Source of the DNA: an uncultured bacterium
GTDB taxonomy: Bacteria; Bacteroidota; Bacteroidia; Bacteroidales; CAIXTV01
NCBI GenBank assembly: GCA_903922465.1
Contig: CAIXTV010000099.1
Coordinates: 1-44,141, forward strand
Length of the DNA stretch: 44,141 bases
Direction of reading: 5' to 3'
Shown here: positions 1-8,259 of the stretch, one piece after another
Position numbering within the stretch: position 1 is the stretch's first letter
Layout: every line of letters begins with the position of its first letter
Notes under the pieces: generated by a model
Told to the model about the DNA's origin: nothing
Seen by the model: the letters and a program-made list of their open reading frames with translations, nothing else
Databases searched by the model: none
Program-made: the position numbers and the translations under genes

Positions 1-125
1 AGCACATCTCCGTTAGGGAAATTAAAGATTTAGGAGTAAAAAACCGAACTTTGAAACGCCTAATGAAAGAAAAATGCTTATGTTTGTTAATCCCATTTAT
101 CCTTAATTGAAGATAGATAGATTTT

Positions 126-158
126 AAACCTAACAGGTTTTGAAAACCTGGTAGGTTT
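126..158. repeat. 33-bp REP-like palindrome, copy 1
   Basis: The left arm AAACCTAACAGGTTTT and right arm AAAACCTGGTAGGTTT pair with a single mismatch around a central G. Each arm is itself an inverted repeat (AACCT…AGGTT), so one long hairpin or two small ones can form. The T-run on the right could aid transcription termination. Confidence 0.85.
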
Positions 159-251
159 TTCCAATTAACTAAAAGTCTAAATTGCTAAAGGTATAAAAGA
201 CTAAACAGCTAAACGCCCCTTTTTCTTCCATATTGAGGATGGGGCGAATTC

Positions 252-284
252 AAACCTACCAGGTTTTTAAAACCTGTTAGGTTT
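252..284. repeat. 33-bp REP-like palindrome, copy 2
   Basis: Same design as copy 1: left arm AAACCTACCAGGTTTT and right arm AAAACCTGTTAGGTTT, followed by a run of T. It starts exactly 126 bp after copy 1. Confidence 0.85.
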
Positions 285-377
285 TTTTAAAATACTAAAA
301 TACTAAATTGCTAAACAGCTAAAAGACTAAAAGTCTAATAGTCTCTTTTTATTCTTTAAAGAGGATAAAAAGATTTT

Positions 378-410
378 AAACCTATGAGGTTTCGAAAACC
401 TGCTAGGTTT
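378..410. repeat. 33-bp REP-like palindrome, copy 3
   Basis: Left arm AAACCTATGAGGTTTC and right arm AAAACCTGCTAGGTTT. The arms have drifted slightly more than in copies 1 and 2, but the outer AAACCT/AGGTTT pairing is kept. It starts exactly 126 bp after copy 2. Confidence 0.8.
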
Positions 411-473
411 TTCCTTTCACCTAAAAGACTAAATTGCTAAACAGCTAAATGCCTAAAAGACTCAACGCACAGC

Positions 474-1748
474 TTAATACCCATATTTATCTTTCCATCT
501 AAGCTTCAAAAACTTTCGCATTTCTTCTTCGCGTGCGTTTGGTTGTGGATCGTAGAAGCGCGTATTTTTTAGTTTTTCGGGTAAAAATTCCTGTAAGGCG
601 AAATTATCTTTAAAATCGTGAGCATATTTATAGTCTTTTCCGTAGCCGATGTCCTTCATAAGCTTAGTAGGGGCGTTGCGTAGGTGCAAAGGGACAGCTT
701 GAGTAGCATTTTGACTAATAGTTTGTTTCGCTTTAAGCAAAGCCATATAAGAAGCGTTACTTTTTGGAGAACAGGCCAGATAGACTGCTGTTTGAGCGAG
801 TATTAGTTCGCATTCGGGGTATCCAATTGCGTGCACGGCCTGAAAACAATTGTTTGCTAACAGCAGGGCATTAGGATTTGCGTTGCCTATGTCTTCGGAA
901 GCGAGTATGAGCATTCGACGAGCGATGAATTCTGGTTTTTCGCCTGCATCAGTCATTCGAGCGAGCCAATATACTGCTGCATTTGGGTCGCTTCCTCTAA
1001 GTGATTTGATGAATGCTGAAATGATATCGTAGTGCATTTCGCCCGATTTGTCGTAGAGTGCGATGTTTTGCTGAATGATTTTTAGGGTTAATTCATTATC
1101 TATAACGATTTCATCATCATTTGAAATCAAATTTTCGGCAACCAGTTCAAAAGCATTAATGAGCTTGCGGGCATCGCCACCTGAAATTTGCAATAAGGCT
1201 TCTTTTTCTTTAATTAAGATTGATTTTTTGAAAACTTCCTGAGCAAACGTCCGTGCTTTCTCCAAAATTGTAGTCAATTCGTCTTCAGATAAAGGTTTTA
1301 GGATGTATACCTGACAGCGCGACAGGAGAGGTGAGATTACTTCGAATGATGGATTCTCTGTTGTGGCACCAATAAGGCTTACAACGCCCTTCTCTACGGC
1401 TCCTAAGAGGGAGTCTTGCTGTGACTTGCTGAAGCGATGAATTTCATCGATAAACAAAATGGCATGATTGCCCGATTCTTTTACTTGTTCAAATACCGCC
1501 CTAACATCTTTTACACCAGAATTAACAGCGCTCAGGGTGAAAAAAGGAATTTTGAGCTGTTGCGAAATGATGAAGGCTAAAGTGGTTTTTCCAACACCAG
1601 GAGGGCCCCAAAGTATGATAGAAGGGATTTTTCCTGCCTCAATTGCCTTTCGCAAAATGGCATTAGGGCCAATAATATGTTGCTGGCCTATATATTCATC
1701 AAGCTTGGTCGGGCGGAGTTGTTCGGCAAGGGGGATGTTTTGTGTCAT
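474..1748 (-). CDS. rarA: Replication-associated recombination protein A (RarA/MgsA AAA+ ATPase)
   Basis: The 424-aa protein belongs to the RarA/MgsA/WRNIP1 family of clamp-loader-like AAA+ ATPases, which act at stalled replication forks. It has a Walker A motif GPPGVGKT at residues 48-55 and a Walker B/DEIH segment near 97-104. The SRC arginine-finger region and the C-terminal tetramerisation domain (residues ~240-420) follow. Length is normal for the family. The N-terminus (PLAEQLRPTKLDEYIGQ) matches the family start, so the annotated ATG is probably right. That start lies 50 bp inside the 3' end of the upstream gene on the same strand, in another frame. The two genes may therefore be translationally linked. 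Confidence 0.97.
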   Translation of the reverse strand: MTQNIPLAEQLRPTKLDEYIGQQHIIGPNAILRKAIEAGKIPSIILWGPPGVGKTTLAFIISQQLKIPFFTLSAVNSGVKDVRAVFEQVKESGNHAILFIDEIHRFSKSQQDSLLGAVEKGVVSLIGATTENPSFEVISPLLSRCQVYILKPLSEDELTTILEKARTFAQEVFKKSILIKEKEALLQISGGDARKLINAFELVAENLISNDDEIVIDNELTLKIIQQNIALYDKSGEMHYDIISAFIKSLRGSDPNAAVYWLARMTDAGEKPEFIARRMLILASEDIGNANPNALLLANNCFQAVHAIGYPECELILAQTAVYLACSPKSNASYMALLKAKQTISQNATQAVPLHLRNAPTKLMKDIGYGKDYKYAHDFKDNFALQEFLPEKLKNTRFYDPQPNAREEEMRKFLKLRWKDKYGY

Positions 1749-3159
1749 TAGTTTTGGTTTTATAGCCGAACAAATTTCGTTTTTTTATGCATTCTGAAAT
1801 ATATACAGGCACTTTTTTCTCCCAATTGTCGTCCTCAGCCTGAATAAGTTCCAGCACTTCATTAGAATGTATGTCTAGATATTGAATTTTATAGTCTTCC
1901 AAATCAATAATTCTTTTATTAACGAGCAGGAAATCGTAAAGAGAAATAACTTCATCGCTCAGGCGAATGTTTTCGGAGGTGAGCAAATCATCTTTGCCAT
2001 GATTAAGGGAAGGATAGATGTAAAGTTGAGTAGTATTGGCAAAAAGCTTGCCGAAAGCTTCCAAAATACCTCCCTTAAGATCAGCATAATAGCATTCATC
2101 CATAACTTTTTCGAGAGTATCGGCACCCATAATGATTCTTAAGTCAGCAAGCTGAAATAAAGAGAAGTATTCGACGAGTCGGAAGTATTCGCGGAAGTTA
2201 GAAATCATCACATTTTGGCCCATTCCGTTCAAAATATCAACTCTTTCGAGGAAATCTCTTTCGTCGAACTTACCATCTTCAAGCAAATTATTCAAAGTAA
2301 TTTCACATAAGGCAAGAGTGTTTTCTTTTGAATATAGCGCTTCCTTTTTACACATCGAATAGGAGGAGCGGAGTATGTCGAAACCTGTATAAGTGATAGG
2401 ACGGAAGCTACCTCTGAAAGCAAGCACATCTTTTTTGTAAAGCATATCGGAAGGTTGCTGCATAAGTCCGTGACGATCGAAAATAATAGCAGGGCATAAA
2501 TGATTCTTTACCAATTGCACGCCAAGGAGGCGATTATCAATGTAGTCTAATTCATTTCCATACATGGTAAGCATGGTAATTTCGATAGAATCTTTAGGAA
2601 TTGAGTCGGTGAGAGATTTAATAAAGGAAGTAGGATTATCGTAATAGTAATAAGAAGCATACAAAAGGTTAACGCCCAAAATTCCCAGGGTGGTCTGCTG
2701 CTGAATTCCTTCGCTTTCGAGCAAACGCACGTGCATAATCACTTCATTTGGCTTCCCCTCAGGGCTAAGTTGGAATTTACATCCCAGCCATCCATGCGAT
2801 TCGTTCGATTTTTGAAAGTTACGAATACTAACCGTGTTTGCAAAAGAAAAGAAACGAACATTGCTTTCTTTTTTTCCTGATAAAACCTGAGTAAGATTGT
2901 CAAACTCCACACTAAGCATCTTCTTTAAACGCTGCTGACTGACATAACGGTTACCGGAACTTTTACCATATAAGTTGTCGCTTAGGGCCATATCGTAAGC
3001 AGAGATGGTTTTTGCAATAGTATGAGATGCACCCCCTGCCTGAAAGAAGAAACGGGCAGTTTCTTGTCCACCTCCAATTTCAGCAAATGAGCCAAAAATA
3101 CTAGAATCCATATTAATGTTGAAAGATTTTCTTTCTGGGCCTAATTCTATGTAATTCAT
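1699..3159 (-). CDS. Conserved Bacteroidota protein of unknown function, 486 aa
   Basis: The N-terminus MNYIELGPERKSFNI and the following IGGGQETARFFFQAGGASHT segment are a signature I recall from a widespread Bacteroidota family. Members carry unreliable database names such as nicotinate-nucleotide adenylyltransferase. No signal peptide or membrane segment is visible, so it is probably cytoplasmic. I see no P-loop and none of the HxGH-type motif expected of a nucleotidyltransferase, so I assign no activity. It is upstream of rarA on the same strand. Its last ~16 residues (NDTKHPPCRTTPPDQA) are read from the first 50 bp of rarA in another frame, and look like an extension after loss of an earlier stop codon. 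Confidence 0.85.
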   Translation of the reverse strand: MNYIELGPERKSFNINMDSSIFGSFAEIGGGQETARFFFQAGGASHTIAKTISAYDMALSDNLYGKSSGNRYVSQQRLKKMLSVEFDNLTQVLSGKKESNVRFFSFANTVSIRNFQKSNESHGWLGCKFQLSPEGKPNEVIMHVRLLESEGIQQQTTLGILGVNLLYASYYYYDNPTSFIKSLTDSIPKDSIEITMLTMYGNELDYIDNRLLGVQLVKNHLCPAIIFDRHGLMQQPSDMLYKKDVLAFRGSFRPITYTGFDILRSSYSMCKKEALYSKENTLALCEITLNNLLEDGKFDERDFLERVDILNGMGQNVMISNFREYFRLVEYFSLFQLADLRIIMGADTLEKVMDECYYADLKGGILEAFGKLFANTTQLYIYPSLNHGKDDLLTSENIRLSDEVISLYDFLLVNKRIIDLEDYKIQYLDIHSNEVLELIQAEDDNWEKKVPVYISECIKKRNLFGYKTKTNDTKHPPCRTTPPDQA

Positions 3160-3244
3160 TTTAAATTATTGAGTTAGCGAATTTATTTTATATTGATTTT
3201 TATTGATGAAAATGTCATTTAATCTTTTTTAACAACATAAAAGA

Positions 3245-3274
3245 TTGATAATTAGATTAGTTTGTGTAATTTTG
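3245..3274 (+). promoter_or_regulatory. Bacteroidota-type promoter (TTG-N19-TAATTTTG)
   Basis: A TTG at 3245-3247 and TAATTTTG at 3267-3274 match the -33 and -7 elements used by the primary sigma factor of Bacteroidota, with a normal 19-bp spacer. Transcription would start around 3280, giving a leader of about 40 nt before the peptidase ATG at 3321. Confidence 0.6.
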
Positions 3275-3320
3275 GGATATCATAAATTAGAACAATTGAT
3301 AGTAGAAATAGTTTATTTAG

Positions 3321-4328
3321 ATGACAAAATTAAAGAAAGTTTTTGTATTAAAGTTATTGATGTGCAGTGTTTGTGGTTTATATGCAACTAATGGGTTTTC
3401 ACAGTTCAATAAATCCGATACAATAGCAATAAAAGCCCAAATTCAAGATACGAATGAGAACATATTGCATATTCCTGATGATATAACTCTTATTCCTGGG
3501 AACATTTTATCGAATCATAGCCTTAATAAAACCAAGCTGAACGCAGAACGTATCGGGTTAAAGCAAAAAGCAGATACGACCATTTTAACTCTAGTTAATG
3601 CTACCGATACATTTGCATTTCCATACAAAGGTAATATAATTTCGGGCTTTGGATATAGAGGGAGGCATCACCATACAGGTTTAGATATAAAATTGAAAAA
3701 AGGTGATCCAGTTTTTTCAGCTTTCAATGGAAAAATAAGCATGGCAAAGCGCTATTATGGCTATGGAAATATGGTGGTGGTTACAAATGATAATGGCATT
3801 GAGACTTATTATGCGCATTTATCTAAAATTAAAGTGGAAGTTAACCAAGTGGTTAAAGCTGGCGACCTTCTGGGCTTAGGTGGACGAACAGGCAGAGCCA
3901 CAACCGACCATTTGCACTTCGAAACACGATATTTGGGTGCTCCATTTAATCCTTTAAATATCTTGGATTTTAATCAATATCAACTTAAAGCCGATAGTTT
4001 GTTAATAACAAAAACACTATTTCATGATTTTGACCCTCAGAATAGGAAGGCTTCGAAAAAGAAGAAAAAAGGCAATAAAAATAAATTAGAACAACCTGAA
4101 CCTTCAATAATTAAAAACGATAGCATCGAAGCAAAACCAATAGCCACTGTAACTAAATCAACAAAGAAGATCACTTACGAAAGGAAGAAGTTATACACGG
4201 TTCGTTCAGGTGATACCTTGGGCAAAATTGCAAAAAGAAATGATATAGGCCTCGAAAAATTAATGCTGGCCAACGGATTAAACAGAAAGACTGTTTTAAG
4301 ATTAGGACAGAAAATTAAGATACCTTAG
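3321..4328 (+). CDS. Exported M23-family peptidase with C-terminal LysM domain
   Basis: The 335-aa protein has a hydrophobic N-terminus (residues ~5-27) that looks like a signal peptide, so it should act in the periplasm on peptidoglycan. The M23/LytM domain spans about residues 100-215. The zinc-binding pattern is visible: H118 and D122 in GRHHHTGLD, H166 in YYAHLS, and H197/H199 in DHLHFE. All the catalytic positions are therefore present, which argues for a true endopeptidase rather than an inactive activator. A lysine-rich linker (~240-285) leads to a LysM domain (~291-335, with YTVRSGDTLGKIAKR) for glycan binding. It has its own promoter. Its 3' end overlaps the convergent DUF5916 gene by 14 bp. 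Confidence 0.93.
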   Translation: MTKLKKVFVLKLLMCSVCGLYATNGFSQFNKSDTIAIKAQIQDTNENILHIPDDITLIPGNILSNHSLNKTKLNAERIGLKQKADTTILTLVNATDTFAFPYKGNIISGFGYRGRHHHTGLDIKLKKGDPVFSAFNGKISMAKRYYGYGNMVVVTNDNGIETYYAHLSKIKVEVNQVVKAGDLLGLGGRTGRATTDHLHFETRYLGAPFNPLNILDFNQYQLKADSLLITKTLFHDFDPQNRKASKKKKKGNKNKLEQPEPSIIKNDSIEAKPIATVTKSTKKITYERKKLYTVRSGDTLGKIAKRNDIGLEKLMLANGLNRKTVLRLGQKIKIP

Positions 4329-6798
4329 ACTTTTTCTTTTTCAGACTAATATAATCTAAGTAATAAAGCAGCTTTATTGATAAAGAGTTGAGTTGTGGCA
4401 AAGATAAAGTGTGCTGGAAATTTCTAGAAAAGTCCCATTCAATTTCTTTACTTTCATTAAGGATAGCATTTTTATAGGAAACGGAAAAACTGCTTCCAGG
4501 TAAAAACTCCCAATTGAAACCAATATCTACATTAATAGAATTGAACGAGAAATCATGGTTTTCATTGAAATCGGGATAAGGATACAAAACCCCTTTGTTT
4601 GATAAAGCGTAAAAATCTAAACACACTCCTTTTGACCAATAATGACGCAACCTGAAATTTATGGATAAATTGTTTCGAAACATGTAACGGTAGGAAATAA
4701 TATTTTCGATAGTTTCAATGTTTCTTCTTGCGAAAATAATATTGCTCAAAGTATCAGTCATAACATAGCCTTTCATATTAACTACATTGTCGGAGATAAA
4801 GGAATAGTTAATTAAAGTTTTATTTCCAAGTCGTATAATAGGGGAGATGTTGATTTTTAAATCGTTAAACCCGTCAATCCAGCTACTAGCAAATTCGATA
4901 TTTCCATCAATTGCAAGAGGTTTCCTATAATCAGAAGAAAACATACAATACATATATTGCCATTGAGGATATATAACATAGCGGCCAGGAGTTCGAGGTT
5001 CGTAATAGTCATAAGTTTCAAAAGGTGCAATTTGATATCCTACAAAAAGCGTAAGATATTTTGTTGTAGTTCCAATAAATTTATATTGAAGCGAAAAATC
5101 TTCTGTCTTTTCACTAAGATAATTGCTTGTATATGTTACTAAAATTTGATGTTGGAAGTCGCGAAGTATCCACTTCGTTTGAAAGTACTTATAAAATAAT
5201 GATAATTCGTTTTGAATACGATTGTTCATTAAAACAATTCCTAAATCATTACAATCATAATGATCATCAACTTGATTTCTTGATAAGCTAAACTGAAAGT
5301 TCCCTTTTATTTTCGCGATTGAAATTCCATATTTGTATCCTGAAGTTGCGGTTAGTTGATTAGAATTAGTATTTGAAATCTTTTGATCTATTTGACTAAA
5401 GGCACCTGATATTAATAATTTATAGTTGTTAGTTTTATCTCCTAAAGTTAAGCCTGTTGCAGTAACATTTGCATTATTAAACCTTTTGTCCCTAATTACA
5501 TTAGTATTTGTAAAATAAAAGGATGAATTATTTCTGAAAGTTTTATCCAGAACAATAATATTATAATTACTAAGAGGATTGGTAAGGATTTCTCTCTTAT
5601 TACCATTAGTATCTATCAACTTAGCGTAAGTATTCCCAGTAATTGCATTAAAAAATCCAATAGCAAGACCGGATTGATTTCTTCCGGAAATTTTTGTTGC
5701 ATTAATTAAACGGCTTGTTTCAGGATTTTTTTCAATTTGTTCTCCTGGCCTAAGTGAATCGCTAACACTGCCCTGCAATAATGGAGTACTCCCGATGCGG
5801 CGAGTATAAAATAAATCTCCTTTTGAAAATAAGTCAACGGCCTCTTGGAAGAAAGGACGTTTTTCATCATAAACGGTTTCAAACGCAGTAATATTCTTTA
5901 CTAAATTATCAGATTGTACTTGACTGAAATCGGGTAATAGCATCATATCAAGGGTGTATGCATTGTTAATTCCGTACTTTAAATCAAGTCCCCCGTTAAT
6001 TGAGTAAGAATAATTGCTTTTATTTTTAATATTATGAGGGAAATGTTCAACGAAAACTCCAAAATATGGAACAAACGATAAACGAACAGGAGATGTAATC
6101 TGATGGAAACCATTTAATTTCCCCCAATAAACTAAGTTGTTTTCAGCAGATTTATCCTCCAATGCCCATAAATCCTTTTCTCTGTTTCTTCTAATGGAAC
6201 GAAAGATTTGCATGCCCCAAATTTGATCTGCATTGGTTGGGAAACGTAAAGCAGACCATGGTATTTTAATTTCAACAGACCAACCATTTTTTGTAATTTT
6301 AACCTCACTTTGCCAAACAGCATTATATGAAAAATCTTGTATTCGATATTCAGATTGAACCCCTGAAGCAGAAACACTAAAAGTATATGCATCCTGTTGA
6401 TTATTATAAGTGTCAAACTGAATTCCGAAAAAATCAGCATTCAAATAATCATCATCCCTGTTAGCTATTTGCTTTTGAATACTATCTGGATGTGAATCAA
6501 CCATTATTGCACCAATATAAATAGCTTCATGTGTATAATAAAGTTTAACTGCAGTATTCTTTGTTGGGGAGGTGTTATAAACAGGGTCATACTGCTTAAA
6601 TTCAGTAATAATCGGAACATTTCCCCAAATACTATCATCGAGAAGTCCATCAATGACAACCGCATTAATTTTTTGAACTATGGTATAATAAGGAATTTCT
6701 TTTTGTGAATAAACATAAATGTTTTGAAAAAGGAATAAAATAAAAAGGATGTATTTATAAGCTATGGTACACTTTAAAAAAGGACTTGATTTATTCAT
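4315..6798 (-). CDS. DUF5916 outer-membrane protein with N-terminal CBM9-like domain
   Basis: A signal-peptide-like stretch (YILFILFLFQNIYVYSQ) precedes a CBM9-like domain carrying the characteristic IDGLLDDSIWGNV segment. The rest, from about residue 240, is rich in alternating aromatic/polar strands, as expected of an outer-membrane beta-barrel. It contains the family hallmark PFFQEAVDLFSKGDLFYTRRIG. Proteins of this layout are common in Bacteroidota and of unknown role; binding or uptake of a glycan or other ligand is inference. I chose the ATG at 6798 (827 aa) over the one at 6828 because it leaves a normal signal peptide and only an 8-bp overlap with the upstream gene. It is last in the ribD-led set. 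Confidence 0.85.
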   Translation of the reverse strand: MNKSSPFLKCTIAYKYILFILFLFQNIYVYSQKEIPYYTIVQKINAVVIDGLLDDSIWGNVPIITEFKQYDPVYNTSPTKNTAVKLYYTHEAIYIGAIMVDSHPDSIQKQIANRDDDYLNADFFGIQFDTYNNQQDAYTFSVSASGVQSEYRIQDFSYNAVWQSEVKITKNGWSVEIKIPWSALRFPTNADQIWGMQIFRSIRRNREKDLWALEDKSAENNLVYWGKLNGFHQITSPVRLSFVPYFGVFVEHFPHNIKNKSNYSYSINGGLDLKYGINNAYTLDMMLLPDFSQVQSDNLVKNITAFETVYDEKRPFFQEAVDLFSKGDLFYTRRIGSTPLLQGSVSDSLRPGEQIEKNPETSRLINATKISGRNQSGLAIGFFNAITGNTYAKLIDTNGNKREILTNPLSNYNIIVLDKTFRNNSSFYFTNTNVIRDKRFNNANVTATGLTLGDKTNNYKLLISGAFSQIDQKISNTNSNQLTATSGYKYGISIAKIKGNFQFSLSRNQVDDHYDCNDLGIVLMNNRIQNELSLFYKYFQTKWILRDFQHQILVTYTSNYLSEKTEDFSLQYKFIGTTTKYLTLFVGYQIAPFETYDYYEPRTPGRYVIYPQWQYMYCMFSSDYRKPLAIDGNIEFASSWIDGFNDLKINISPIIRLGNKTLINYSFISDNVVNMKGYVMTDTLSNIIFARRNIETIENIISYRYMFRNNLSINFRLRHYWSKGVCLDFYALSNKGVLYPYPDFNENHDFSFNSINVDIGFNWEFLPGSSFSVSYKNAILNESKEIEWDFSRNFQHTLSLPQLNSLSIKLLYYLDYISLKKKKSKVS

Positions 6799-7405
6799 TT
6801 CGAAGAAATAATAAATTAGAATTTTCAATTTTCTTCAAAGGTTCAATTGTTTGATCAGCCAAACTTTTTCTAATAGAAAAAACAATGCTGCAATCAGTTT
6901 CGAATCGGTTATACAAAATATTTGCTTGGCTCATTTTTAATTTATTCATTACAGGGCTCATCTGACTATAATCAAATTTTAATTCATAAACTTCTTTTAC
7001 AAAGCAGTTAATTATGGTTGAGTTTTCAATAGCTTCTTTGGAAGAAATTTTATACGCTTGAATCAAACCACTAACTCCTAGTTTTGTTCCTCCAAAATAG
7101 CGAGTAACCACAATAAGAATATTTGTAAGTTCGTTTGAAAGAATTTGTCCCATTATAGGACGTCCTGCAGTTCCTGAAGGTTCTCCGTCGTCATTATAGC
7201 GTTGAATGCTACCGTCAAAGCCAAGACGATAAGCAAAGCAATTATGTCGAGCATCATGGTATCTCTTTGCAATATTATTGATCTCTTCCTTTATCTGTTG
7301 TTCCTTCTGGATAGGGATAGCTGTAGCAATAAATTTACTGCCCTTTTCTCTGTAAATTCCTTCAGATTGACTTAATATAGTTTTATATGTATCGTCAAAA
7401 AGCAT
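6791..7405 (-). CDS. YigZ/IMPACT-family protein (UPF0029)
   Basis: The 204-aa protein has the IMPACT N-terminal domain signature: HDARHNCFAYRLG, then NDDGEPSGTAGRPI, then VVTRYFGGTKLGVSGL, within residues ~50-120. The C-terminal part (~135-200) fits the DUF1949 ferredoxin-like fold usually attached. Bacterial members are cytoplasmic, and their molecular role is not settled. The gene shares one base with the upstream EamA gene and overlaps the downstream DUF5916 gene, so the three are probably co-transcribed. The combination with an exporter and ribD does not suggest a shared pathway. Confidence 0.9.
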   Translation of the reverse strand: MLFDDTYKTILSQSEGIYREKGSKFIATAIPIQKEQQIKEEINNIAKRYHDARHNCFAYRLGFDGSIQRYNDDGEPSGTAGRPIMGQILSNELTNILIVVTRYFGGTKLGVSGLIQAYKISSKEAIENSTIINCFVKEVYELKFDYSQMSPVMNKLKMSQANILYNRFETDCSIVFSIRKSLADQTIEPLKKIENSNLLFLRNE

Positions 7406-8259
7406 TAACTTACTGCTATTAGAATAATTGAAAAAACAGCTATTACTATACCAACCAAATTTATTCTTCGTAATTTTTCATTGAAAAATAAATAACCAAT
7501 AATAGCAGCATTCGTAACAATGGAAGCATTAAATACAGGAATAAAAATAGAAACTTCCATTGAATTAAGTCCTTTAATGAAAAATAAAGTTGAAAACCAA
7601 TTCAATAAACCTAAAATAATTCCTCCAGCAATATTCTTTAATTGAATTATTTGATGTTTTCTCACCATTAAAATTAAAAGTACAACAGAACTTATTATTA
7701 AAGCTACTGAAAAAGCAATAACTAAAAATATTATTTCATCTCCTTTCACAAATTGTGTTTGACTCATTTTTTGAAGAGTATCAGCAGTACCTGTTCCAAT
7801 AAATAATAATAGAGGCAAGCATAGGTACTTTAAATTCGTTTTTGATTTTTGTTGAAAGGTAAAGTAAAAAGCAATAAGCGCCAAACAAATGCCAATTACT
7901 TTTTGAATATTCATTTGTTCCTTTAAGAGTAAAAGACCAAAGATAGCAGGTATTATTAAGGACATTTTACTTGAAACAGCTGTAATCGCAACGCCAGCTT
8001 TTTGAGCAGAATTTGCAAAAACAAAGAATATTAACACATATAAAGCCCCAACAGATAAAGCGAAAATAATCCAACCTTTATTTAAAAGTTCAATATAAGA
8101 ATATGAATGTTCAATACTTAACAAACCGCAAACTACAGTAATAATATAGTTTACGATAATTGATTGAATTAAATTAATATTGAATTGTTGAAAAATCTTA
8201 AAAGTAATAAAAATGCAAGATGAAAATCCAATCGCTAAAAGGAGAAAGCTCATTTGCAA
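7405..8259 (-). CDS. EamA/DMT-superfamily inner-membrane transporter
   Basis: The 284-aa protein consists almost entirely of hydrophobic helices, about ten in two five-helix halves. This is the layout of the drug/metabolite transporter superfamily. The first half ends near residue 135 (IGICLALIAFYFTF) and the second repeats the pattern up to the C-terminal VGIVIAVFSIILI. The substrate cannot be read from sequence. It overlaps ribD by 10 bp upstream and shares one base with the yigZ-like gene downstream. Export of a metabolite is the default expectation for the family. Confidence 0.85.
   Translation of the reverse strand: MQMSFLLLAIGFSSCIFITFKIFQQFNINLIQSIIVNYIITVVCGLLSIEHSYSYIELLNKGWIIFALSVGALYVLIFFVFANSAQKAGVAITAVSSKMSLIIPAIFGLLLLKEQMNIQKVIGICLALIAFYFTFQQKSKTNLKYLCLPLLLFIGTGTADTLQKMSQTQFVKGDEIIFLVIAFSVALIISSVVLLILMVRKHQIIQLKNIAGGIILGLLNWFSTLFFIKGLNSMEVSIFIPVFNASIVTNAAIIGYLFFNEKLRRINLVGIVIAVFSIILIAVS

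Larger units (their letters stand above)
105..470. repeat. 126-bp higher-order repeat, about 2.9 copies
   Basis: Three successive units line up without gaps at a period of exactly 126 bp. Each unit holds a 33-bp palindrome (starts at 126, 252 and 378), then an array of CTAAAnnn octamers, then a T-rich spacer ending in a GAGGAT-like motif. The ungapped alignment includes CTAAATTGCTAAA, the CTTTTT spacer and GAGGAT. The block ends against the 3' end of rarA. The 473 bp left of rarA hold no convincing gene. Positions 3-113 are open on the plus strand and could be the tail of a gene cut by the window edge, but nothing in it is recognisable. Confidence 0.85.

Noticed and set aside
3-113. Open plus-strand frame at the left edge (…EIKDLGVKNRTLKRLMKEK…)
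   Set aside because: It could be the tail of a truncated gene, but it is too short to recognise and its end merges with the 126-bp repeat.
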